Of a DNA stretch of 64,000 nucleotides, positions 58,048 through 64,000 are shown piece after piece (the first letter of the stretch is position 1; the number at the start of each line of letters is the position of its first letter). Under the pieces are notes generated by a model. That model made no database searches, was not told where the DNA came from, and worked only from the letters and a program-made list of their open reading frames with translations. Origin of the DNA: Dyella_A ginsengisoli (lineage in GTDB: Bacteria; Pseudomonadota; Gammaproteobacteria; Xanthomonadales; Rhodanobacteraceae); the NCBI RefSeq assembly GCF_044904665.1, contig NZ_JADIKM010000005.1, positions 261,446-325,445 on the forward strand. Reading direction: 5' to 3'. The position numbers and the translations under genes are program-made.

Positions 58048-58929
58048 TCAATGCCCCGCCTCCCGCCCACCATCACTCTCATCATCGCTGCGCACCTGCG
58101 CATGGCTGATCAGCGCGAAGATCAGGCTGCCGCCCACGATGTTGCCGGCCAGCGTGGGCAGGGCAAAGCGCATCACGTAGTCGCCCATGCTGGCCGCGCC
58201 GTCGAACACCAGGTAGAGCACCTCCACCGAGCCCACGATGATGTGGGTGAAGTCGCCCAGCGCGATCACGTAGGTGACGATCACGATCACCGCGATCTTG
58301 CCGCGTTCGGCCGCCGGCAGCAGCCACACCATGGTGGCGATCAGCCAGCCCGCCGCGATGCCCTTGGTGAACATCTGCCAAGGCGTGTTCTGCATCAGCG
58401 CCGCCCCCACCGCGTGCAGCGAGGCCTGGGTAGACGCATCGAACAGCTGCAGGTGCAGCACGCCCCACGCAAACAGCGCGCCACCGACCACATTGCCGGC
58501 GAACACCACACCCCACAGCCGCAGCAGACAGCCCAACTTGGCCCAGCCGGGGTCGGTCATCAGCGGCAGCACCGCCGTCATGGTGTTCTCGGTGAACAGC
58601 TGCTGGCGCGCCAGGATCACCACCAGAAAACCGAACGGATAGCCCAGGCATTCGATCAGGAACGCGCCGGGCAACCCCTCCACGTGATGGTGGAGCAGGG
58701 CGCGCGCCAGCATCGAGAAACCCATGGTCATGCCGGCTGCCAGCGACGACCAGCCCAGCGCCGACACGCTGCGCGCCAGCTCCTGTTCGCCCTCGCGGCG
58801 AATCGTCTCGTGCAGCACCACCGGCCGCGGCGGGCGCAGGTGATGTACGTCGCCGCGTTCCTCGCGCGACATGGCAAAGCCCTCGCCATCCTCCTTGGTG
58901 GTCTGCTCTTTGCTGGCCAGCTGGCTCAT
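58048..58929 (-). CDS. Formate/nitrite transporter family protein (YfdC-like)
   Basis: The 293-residue membrane protein has about six helices of the FNT channel fold; readable parts are GFSMLARALL, GFLVVILARQQLFTENTMTAVLPL (the family signature) and LAGNIVGGSLIFALISH. A long charged N-terminus precedes the channel, as in E. coli YfdC, rather than FocA or NirC. The transported anion is not known. It is divergent from a chemotaxis receptor gene, separated by 176 bases. Confidence 0.92.
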   Translation of the reverse strand: MSQLASKEQTTKEDGEGFAMSREERGDVHHLRPPRPVVLHETIRREGEQELARSVSALGWSSLAAGMTMGFSMLARALLHHHVEGLPGAFLIECLGYPFGFLVVILARQQLFTENTMTAVLPLMTDPGWAKLGCLLRLWGVVFAGNVVGGALFAWGVLHLQLFDASTQASLHAVGAALMQNTPWQMFTKGIAAGWLIATMVWLLPAAERGKIAVIVIVTYVIALGDFTHIIVGSVEVLYLVFDGAASMGDYVMRFALPTLAGNIVGGSLIFALISHAQVRSDDESDGGREAGH

Positions 58930-59105
58930 GGCGGCATCCCGGGGTGATCAATCCGGCCACCCTAGGCGGTTCACCGTCATGCTCGCGTCGTGAGCCGCCT
59001 CAAGTCGCACGTACGTGCGCCGATAAGCCAGTCAGTAGCCCCATTTCCCTGGCCCGCAGCGTGTCGCGGCCCTTGTTCTGTCATGGCCCTCGCGGAGGGT
59101 TGCGC

Positions 59106-60629
59106 ATGGTCTTGCTTGCCGGTGTGTTGTTGACGCTTGCCACCTCCGATGCCCCGCCGATCGCGTGGCCTTCGGGCGGCGCGTATGCGGCCGGGGGCGG
59201 GATCATGCTGACCCTGATCGGGCTCGTCTCGCGCGTCGGCCTTCGGCGCAGCGGCAGTGCGCGCAACGCGCTGGCGGCATTCATCGCCGCGCGGCTGGAG
59301 CGCATCATGCTCGGCGGCGCGGAGAACTCGTTCTTTCTCGATCGCCTCAAGGCCAAGACCAGCGAAGATGTGGCGCGCGCCCGCGAGATCGCCGGCCATG
59401 CCGATGCCATCGCCGACACCACCCGCCAGATCGCCGACGGCGCCGCCCGCGCCAGCGACGTGGCCGCGCGTTCGCGCCAGGAGAGCGAGCGCGGCAGCGC
59501 CGAGATCGCCCGCAGCCTGGGCCGCTTCCAGCAGGCGCGCGAACGTGCCGCCGCCACGGTGCAGGACATGCGCACCCTGCAGCAGCAGGCCGAGACCATC
59601 CAGCGCATCGCCGATGTCATCGGCGGCATCGCCATGCAGACGCACCTGCTCTCGCTCAACGCGTCCATCGAGTCCGCTCGCGCCGGCGAGCACGGCAAGG
59701 GCTTCGCCGTGGTGGCGCACGAAGTGCGTGAGCTGGCCCATCGCGCCCGCGACGCCTCCAAGGAAATCCTGGCTTCGCTGCACGACGTGCACGACCAGGC
59801 CGACCGCACCGCCAGCGCCATGCAGGCGCTCAGCGACGAGGTGAACCAGGGTGCCGAGCAGGCCGAGGTGGCCGTGGAGGTGCTCGGCCGCATCGGCCAT
59901 CTCGCGGCCGACGCCGAGCAGGAGATCCAGCGCATCGCCGGCATGGCCGCCACCCACGTCGACGCCACGCGGCAGATATCCGGTGCCGTGCAGGCGATGC
60001 TCGAGGGCCTTGCCCATACCGAGAGCGAACTGCCCAAGGCCGCCGACGCCAGCCTCGCCCAGGCGGATGTGGCCGAAGAACTGTTCGACGCCACCATCGA
60101 CCAGGCCGACGAGCTGCACCTGCGCCTGCGCCAGGCGGCCATGCGTGCCGCAGCCCAAGTGAGCGCGCAGTTCGAGCGCAGCATCGACGAGGGCCGCATC
60201 ACGCTGGACGATCTGCTCGACCGCGCCTACCAGAGCGTGCCCGGCACGCGGCCGGAGAAATTCCGCACCCGCTACGACAGCTACACCGACGAAGTGCTGC
60301 CGCCCATCCAGGAGCCGGTGCTGGCCGCCAACCCCGAGGCCGCGTTCGCCTGTTCGATGGACGACGGCGGCTACTTCGGCACGCACAACCGCGCCTTCTC
60401 GCAGCCGCTCACCGGCGACTACGAGAAAGACGTGAAGGTCAGCCGCTCCAAGCGTCGATTCACTGACCGCACCATCAGCCGCTGCGCCGCCAACACGCGG
60501 CCCTACCTGCTGCAGACCTACAAGCGCGATACCGGCGAAACCATGTACGACGTCTCCGCCCCGATCCTGGTCAAGGGCCACCACTGGGGCGCCTTCCGCA
60601 TCGGCTACCGGCCGCCGGTGAGGTCCTGA
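59106..60629 (+). CDS. Methyl-accepting chemotaxis protein with C-terminal sensor domain
   Basis: The 507-residue receptor has one or two N-terminal membrane helices (to about residue 45), a short coiled coil, the conserved signalling tip near residues 178-215 (THLLSLNASIESARAGEHGKGFAVVAHEVREL), and then, unusually, a globular domain at the C-terminus (about 340-505) with RYDSYTDEVLPPIQEPV, AFACSMDDGGYFGTHNRAFSQPL and LLQTYKRDTGETMYDVSAPI. The last looks like a Cache/PAS-like sensor in the cytosol. GGAGG lies seven bases before the ATG at 59106. No che genes are nearby. Confidence 0.9.
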   Translation: MVLLAGVLLTLATSDAPPIAWPSGGAYAAGGGIMLTLIGLVSRVGLRRSGSARNALAAFIAARLERIMLGGAENSFFLDRLKAKTSEDVARAREIAGHADAIADTTRQIADGAARASDVAARSRQESERGSAEIARSLGRFQQARERAAATVQDMRTLQQQAETIQRIADVIGGIAMQTHLLSLNASIESARAGEHGKGFAVVAHEVRELAHRARDASKEILASLHDVHDQADRTASAMQALSDEVNQGAEQAEVAVEVLGRIGHLAADAEQEIQRIAGMAATHVDATRQISGAVQAMLEGLAHTESELPKAADASLAQADVAEELFDATIDQADELHLRLRQAAMRAAAQVSAQFERSIDEGRITLDDLLDRAYQSVPGTRPEKFRTRYDSYTDEVLPPIQEPVLAANPEAAFACSMDDGGYFGTHNRAFSQPLTGDYEKDVKVSRSKRRFTDRTISRCAANTRPYLLQTYKRDTGETMYDVSAPILVKGHHWGAFRIGYRPPVRS

Positions 60630-60674
60630 GCCGAGCGCGTGATCAGGTGCCTGAAGGCTGTGCTCCGGCGATGA

Positions 60675-62000
60675 TCACCGCGCCGGCGTTACCCGCCACA
60701 CCGTGTTGCCCACGTCGTCGGCTACCAGCAGTGCGCCGCGGCCGTCGACCGCCACGCCTACCGGCCGGCCACGGGCCTGGCCCTGGGTATCCACGAAGCC
60801 GGTGAGCACGTCTTCGGGCAGGCCGCTGGGCCGACCATCGGTGAAGGGCACGAACACCACCTTGTAGCCGCTGATCGGCTTGCGGTTCCACGAGCCGTGC
60901 TGACCCACGAAGGCGCCGCCGGCGTAGTGCGCGGGCAGCAGGCCGGATGTATAGAAGGCCAGGCCCAGTGACGCGGTGTGCGGACCCAGTGCATAGTCGG
61001 GGGCGATCGCCGCGGCGACTTTCGCCGCATCGGTGGGCTGCATGCGCGTGTCCACGTGCTGGCCGTAGTAGCTCCACGGCCAGCCGTAGAAGCCGCCGTC
61101 GCGCACGCTCGTCATGTAGTCGGGCACCAGGTCCGAGCCGATCTCGTCGCGCTCGTTCACCACCACCCAAAGCGCGCCGCTCTGCGGCTGCCACGCCATG
61201 CCGTTGGGGTTGCGCAGGCCGGTGGCATACGGGCGTGACTGCCCGCTGGCAACGTCCACCGCGATGATCCGCGCGCGGTCGCGCTCCACCTCCAGCCCGT
61301 TCTCGCCCACGTTGCTGTTGGAGCCGATGGTGACGTAGAGCGTGCGCCCGTCCGGGCTGGCGATGAGGTTCTTGGTCCAGTGGTGGTTGAGCGGCCCGGC
61401 GGGCAGGTCGATCAGCTTGCGCCCGGGCGCGGTGATGCGCGTCTCGCCCTCGTGAAAGGGGAAGGCCATCACCGCGTCGGTGTTGGCGACGTAGAGCGTG
61501 TCGCCCACCTTCGCCATGCCGAACGGCGAATGCAGGTGGTCGAGCAGCACGCTGCGCACGTCGGCCACACCGTCGCCGTCGGTATCGCGCAGCAGGGTGA
61601 TGCGGTCGGCGCTGGGCACGGTGGCGCCGGCCCGAGTCATGATGCGGTCGGCCACCCAGCCCTTGAAGCCGGCGCTGTCCTGCGGCCGCGGCGGGGCGTT
61701 GGTCTCGGCCACCAGCACGTCGCCGTTGGGCATCACGGCGAGCCAGCGCGGATGATCGAGATCCTTTGCGAAGGCCTGCACTGCCAATCCCGGCGCCGGC
61801 TTGGGGGCGGCGCCGGCCGGCCAGCCCACCGCCCTGGCGATCTTCACCGTCGGCAGCAGCGTGGCGTGCGGCGGCGGCAGGGTGGGATGCGGGCCGCTGC
61901 CGTCCCTCACGTCGAGGGTGGCGCTGTCGCCGCAGCCGCCGAGCGCGAGCAGCGTGGCGGTGAGCAGGGCGGTACACGAGCGGCGAAACAGGGGGCGCAT
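60675..62000 (-). CDS. PQQ-type sugar (sorbosone) dehydrogenase family lipoprotein
   Basis: The 441-residue protein has a lipobox L-G-G-C (Cys23) and a six-bladed beta-propeller of the soluble glucose/sorbosone dehydrogenase family: LDHPRWLAVMPNGDVLVAETN, LNHHWTKNLIASPDGRTLYVTIGSNSN, NPNGMAWQPQSGALWVVVNERDE and a final GRPVGVAVDGRGALLVADDVGNTVWRV. The family uses PQQ and calcium, but the substrate here is not certain. It lies downstream of the PepSY gene, separated by that gene's terminator. Confidence 0.9.
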   Translation of the reverse strand: MRPLFRRSCTALLTATLLALGGCGDSATLDVRDGSGPHPTLPPPHATLLPTVKIARAVGWPAGAAPKPAPGLAVQAFAKDLDHPRWLAVMPNGDVLVAETNAPPRPQDSAGFKGWVADRIMTRAGATVPSADRITLLRDTDGDGVADVRSVLLDHLHSPFGMAKVGDTLYVANTDAVMAFPFHEGETRITAPGRKLIDLPAGPLNHHWTKNLIASPDGRTLYVTIGSNSNVGENGLEVERDRARIIAVDVASGQSRPYATGLRNPNGMAWQPQSGALWVVVNERDEIGSDLVPDYMTSVRDGGFYGWPWSYYGQHVDTRMQPTDAAKVAAAIAPDYALGPHTASLGLAFYTSGLLPAHYAGGAFVGQHGSWNRKPISGYKVVFVPFTDGRPSGLPEDVLTGFVDTQGQARGRPVGVAVDGRGALLVADDVGNTVWRVTPAR

Positions 62001-62016
62001 GGCCGGACTCCATCAA

Positions 62017-62046
62017 TGAAAAAGCCGGTGGGTTGCCCCACCGGCC
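62017..62046 (-). terminator. Intrinsic terminator after the PepSY gene
   Basis: Read leftward, GCCGGTGGG-GCAA-CCCACCGGC is a perfect 9-bp stem with a 4-base loop and is followed by five T. It separates the PepSY gene from the dehydrogenase gene, whose start is only 17 bases on. Confidence 0.85.
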
Positions 62047-62103
62047 ATGTATACGCGCTTGCCCGCTGCACGGGTGCAGGCGGCGCGCACGCCATGTCAC
62101 GTG

Positions 62104-62541
62104 TCAGTCGTCGGTACCGACCACCTTGCCGGTATCGGGATCGATCTGCAGCTTCACGTCCTTGCCCGCGCTGTTCTCGGCCTTGGCTCGCCACATGCCG
62201 TCCTCGAACTCCACGTCGTGCACGTCGGTGTAGCCGGCGCTGGCCAGCGAGGCGCGCACGTCGTCCTTGCTCAGGCGCGACACCTTCTGCTCATCCGCGT
62301 AGGCCTTGCCGCTGTCCGGGTCGATGCGCAGGTCCACGTGCTTGCCGTTGCCGCTGCGAGCCTCCGCGTGCCACATGCCGTGCTTGAACTTCAGGTCATC
62401 GATGTGGCTGTAGCCCTGGTCCTGCAGGCGCGTGCGCACCTGCGCTTCGGTGAGGGCGCCGTTGGACTGGGACTGCGCCATCGCGGCGCCTGCCACGCCC
62501 AGGGCGAGGGCGAGGGCGGCGGAAAGAGCGATCGTTTTCAT
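62104..62541 (-). CDS. Secreted protein with two PepSY-like repeats
   Basis: The 145-residue protein has a signal peptide ending in AMA and then two similar units of about 60 residues: LTEAQVRTRLQDQGYSHIDDLKFKHGMWHAEAR...VDLRIDPDSGK and LSKDDVRASLASAGYTDVHDVEFEDGMWRAKAE...VKLQIDPDTGK. These are PepSY-like modules, found as inhibitors or ligand-binding units in the periplasm. The ATG at 62541 has AGGAG upstream. Confidence 0.9.
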   Translation of the reverse strand: MKTIALSAALALALGVAGAAMAQSQSNGALTEAQVRTRLQDQGYSHIDDLKFKHGMWHAEARSGNGKHVDLRIDPDSGKAYADEQKVSRLSKDDVRASLASAGYTDVHDVEFEDGMWRAKAENSAGKDVKLQIDPDTGKVVGTDD

Positions 62542-62708
62542 CGCGGGCGTCTCCTGTGTAAAGGGAGTGGCGAGTCTTGGCCCGGTGCGATCAGCAAGCG
62601 GTGAAGGTGGCGTGGCGACCACGTGGTCCGTTCAGCCAGTTGCGTGCGAAAGCCAGACGCGTGGCGGTGCTAAGGTCGCGCAGGTCTGGCCTTGAGGGAT
62701 GCCCTGCC

Positions 62709-63311
62709 ATGTCCGGTTCCGATCACCGCGATCACGCCCCCGACCTCACCGCGCGCCTGCCGCCGCGCCAGGTGCTCACGGCCAAGTTCCCCGTGATGTC
62801 GATGGACGCCACGCCTGCGTTGAGCGCCGCCGACTGGACGCTCACCCTCAAGCACGGCGTGCGTCCGCTCAAACGCTGGGACTGGGCGGCCTTCAGCGCG
62901 CTGCCGCGGCAGCGCATCGTGCGCGATATCCACTGCGTCACCCGCTGGTCCAAACTCGACACCGCGTGGGAGGGCGTCGCCCTCGACGACCTGCTCGCCG
63001 ATGCCGGCCTCGCCGCGCCCACCGGCTTTCTGCTCGCGCACAGTGCCGACGGCTACTCCACCAACCTCGCCACGGCCGACCTGCTCGACGGCCGCGCCAT
63101 GATCGCCACCCATTACGACGGCCAGCCCCTCACTCCCGCCCACGGCGGCCCGGCCCGCCTGCTGGTGCCGCACCTGTACTTCTGGAAATCCGCCAAATGG
63201 TTCACCGGACTGCAATTCACCGCTCGTGAAGAAGCCGGCTTCTGGGAACTGCGCGGCTACCACTTGCGCGGCGATCCGTGGAAGGAGGAGCGGTTTGGGG
63301 AGGGCGGGTGA
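62709..63311 (+). CDS. Molybdopterin-dependent oxidoreductase (sulfite oxidase-like)
   Basis: The 200-residue protein has the molybdopterin-binding fold of the sulfite oxidase family in minimal form. Cys76 in RDIHCVTRWSKLDTAWEGV is the expected molybdenum ligand, and HGGPARLLVPHLYFWKSAKW is the cofactor-binding segment. There is no signal peptide, so it acts in the cytosol unless it partners with another protein. No haem-subunit gene is adjacent. Substrate unknown. It is the last core gene before the integron-like region. Confidence 0.9.
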   Translation: MSGSDHRDHAPDLTARLPPRQVLTAKFPVMSMDATPALSAADWTLTLKHGVRPLKRWDWAAFSALPRQRIVRDIHCVTRWSKLDTAWEGVALDDLLADAGLAAPTGFLLAHSADGYSTNLATADLLDGRAMIATHYDGQPLTPAHGGPARLLVPHLYFWKSAKWFTGLQFTAREEAGFWELRGYHLRGDPWKEERFGEGG

Positions 63312-63520
63312 GGGCGCTATCTACTGGACAGGGGCGCGAGCTGCGGCCTGCGAGCCAGGCAAAGATGGCAGGATTAGGCGGGTGGATTAGGCTGCAGGAT
63401 GTGCTTCAAGACGTTGATGGACCGGTAAATTGTCTTGGGATGCTCAGGATTCCACCGGATTAGGCCGCAGCGTTAGACTGCGTTTTGAAATCTACATAGC
63501 GTTAGATGCAGGGAGCGCAC
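63312..63520. other. Junction between core genome and cassette array; no integrase gene
   Basis: The 209 bases contain three copies of GGATTAGGC (63371-63379, 63384-63392, 63457-63465) and two GTTAGAY boxes (63472-63478 and 63501-63507). I see no gene. A minus-strand stop-to-stop frame of about 32 codons over 63375-63470 reads like protein (RWNPEHPKTIYRSIN...) but has no start and is too short to identify. Confidence 0.5.
63501..63507 (+). other. 5' cassette boundary: R'-type box GTTAGAT
   Basis: GTTAGAT fits the GTTRRRY consensus of the integron recombination point (G/TTRRRY). It is the exact reverse complement of the R'' box ATCTAAC at the other end of the same cassette, as expected when a circular cassette has been inserted. 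It is preceded by AGC, as is the R' box of the downstream attC. Confidence 0.75.
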
Positions 63521-63864
63521 ATGTCGCAGGAAACTGATAGCACTCATCGCGCAAAGGAAGGCATAGTCATCTGCCTTCGCGACCTCGGTGACGGCAGTTC
63601 TCGACTGATATTCGATGACGTTGTCGCGGACGACCCGGCTGCGCGGCAGCGAGTCTGGAGGCATAAAGTTTTCTTCACTCACAATGCGTACCCCAACGAG
63701 TCCTTAGACAACATGGAACTGTCAGACGAGCAGTTTCAAAAAATCGGCGAGGCGGTCGTTGCGCGCCTTTTAGCGATCAACAAACGTGTCAAATAGGTGG
63801 CTGCTCGGCAGGCATCTAACTCATCGTTCGAGGCGGACGGCTCCGCCGCCGCTCAACTCAAGCG
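63502..63864 (+). mobile_element. Integron gene cassette 1 (363 bp)
   Basis: The unit runs from the first base after G of GTTAGAT to the G of GTTAGGC. It holds one gene in the usual orientation, a short leader of 19 bases, and an attC site at its 3' end. Base composition is clearly less GC-rich than the neighbouring genes, as is typical of cassettes. No cassette promoter is evident. Confidence 0.8.
63521..63796 (+). CDS. Cassette-encoded hypothetical protein, 91 residues
   Basis: I do not recognise this protein. It begins MSQETDSTHRAKEGIVICLRD and has a compact mixed alpha/beta look, with an acidic LIFDDVVADDPAA middle and a basic C-terminus ending NKRVK. No signal peptide or membrane segment is seen. 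GGGAG precedes the ATG at 63521. Codon use is less GC-biased than in core genes. It fills a gene cassette; most such proteins are unknown. Confidence 0.75.
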   Translation: MSQETDSTHRAKEGIVICLRDLGDGSSRLIFDDVVADDPAARQRVWRHKVFFTHNAYPNESLDNMELSDEQFQKIGEAVVARLLAINKRVK

Positions 63865-63870
63865 TTAGGC
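63814..63870 (+). other. attC recombination site of integron cassette 1
   Basis: The 57-base site starts with R'' ATCTAAC (63814-63820, fits RYYYAAC) and ends with R' GTTAGGC (63864-63870, fits GTTRRRY). Inside, L'' GTTCGAG pairs with L' CTCAAC leaving one unpaired C, the extrahelical base used by the integrase. A GC-rich imperfect palindrome fills the centre. Length and the AACTCAAGCGTTAG ending resemble attC sites of Xanthomonas chromosomal integrons. Confidence 0.88.
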
Positions 63871-63875
63871 CTCGC

Positions 63876-64000
63876 ATGAAGCGTCATTGGGTCCTGCTGT
63901 CTTACACCACTGTGCTCGCGATGTCCGGCTGCTACGGCCCGGAGTCGCTGGGCAACAAATCCGACTGGGCTGCGCTTCAGGGCGTGGAGTACGCGCAACG
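63876..64000 (+). CDS. Start of cassette 2: putative lipoprotein, cut by window edge
   Basis: The ATG lies five bases after the attC R' box, the usual tight spacing in cassette arrays. The 41 readable codons start MKRHWVLLSYTTVLAMSGCYG, a lipoprotein signal with lipobox M-S-G-C and lipid-modified Cys19, followed by PESLGNKSDWAALQGVEY. The rest is outside the window. I do not recognise the family. Confidence 0.7.
   Translation, partial: MKRHWVLLSYTTVLAMSGCYGPESLGNKSDWAALQGVEYAQ

Noticed and set aside
57467..58103. Open frames in the repeat region on both strands
   Set aside because: They arise from the repeat sequence itself, are duplicated with it, and show no protein family.
63278..63463. 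Plus-strand frame of 61 codons after the molybdopterin oxidoreductase
   Set aside because: It overlaps that gene's end, has no ribosome site and no family; it covers the GGATTAGGC repeats.
63440..63507. A complete second attC upstream of the first cassette
   Set aside because: GTTAGAY boxes are present but no RYYYAAC R'' box or L'' partner occurs in the preceding 160 bases.

Overview
The window is a chromosomal segment of a GC-rich gammaproteobacterium of the Xanthomonadales, most likely Rhodanobacteraceae (Rhodanobacter/Dyella/Frateuria type). This rests on the very high third-position GC, the gene order bamE(omlA)-fur-recN-hrcA-grpE-dnaK-dnaJ-dapB-carA-carB-greA, a tmRNA tag reading ANDDNYALAA, a Fur without the usual CxxC, and a 1640-residue NAD-glutamate dehydrogenase. 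The genus is an inference, not a measurement.

Region by region. 1-4226: an RND efflux operon on the minus strand (lipoprotein adaptor, then inner-membrane pump cut by the window edge). 4759-13437: gdhB, nadK, a cytosolic 5'-nucleotidase, an aldo/keto reductase and an EamA transporter. 13580-19127: a compact 5.5-kb integrated element lodged in the 3' end of ssrA, all genes on the minus strand: integrase, unknown 193-residue protein, AlpA-like regulator, small protein, RepB-type primase, two translationally coupled small proteins and two small secreted proteins. 19114-20866: ssrA, smpB, ratA, ratB. 20898-37886: bamE/fur, a UhpB/UhpA-like two-component pair, recN, the hrcA-grpE-dnaK-dnaJ heat-shock cluster, dapB, a 2OG oxygenase, carAB and greA. 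38013-44721: rpmJ (zinc-free type), lysR, fadH, an acyl-CoA-binding protein, cmk, rpsA, ihfB. 44844-50061: lapA, lapB, a WecA-family transferase, a CapD/WbpM-family dehydratase and galU, an envelope-polysaccharide block read as one run. 50206-63311: metabolic and stress genes (FAD oxidoreductase, CsaA-like, MBL hydrolase, GFA protein, pirin, quinone reductase, lipoprotein hydrolase, FNT channel, chemotaxis receptor, PQQ-type sugar dehydrogenase, PepSY protein, molybdopterin oxidoreductase), interrupted at 57478-57990 by two copies of a long intergenic repeat.

The right edge is the most unusual part. From 63501 the sequence becomes an integron gene-cassette array: a 363-bp cassette with a 91-residue unknown protein and a textbook attC site (63814-63870), whose R'' box is the exact complement of the cassette's own first bases, followed at once by a second cassette that starts a lipoprotein and leaves the window. 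No integron integrase lies on the side where one is expected, so this looks like an integrase-less attC cluster.

The two mobile features (satellite-like element at ssrA, cassette array at the edge) are the accessory parts; everything else is ordinary core genome. All functional calls are from reading protein motifs and gene context; no database search was possible.
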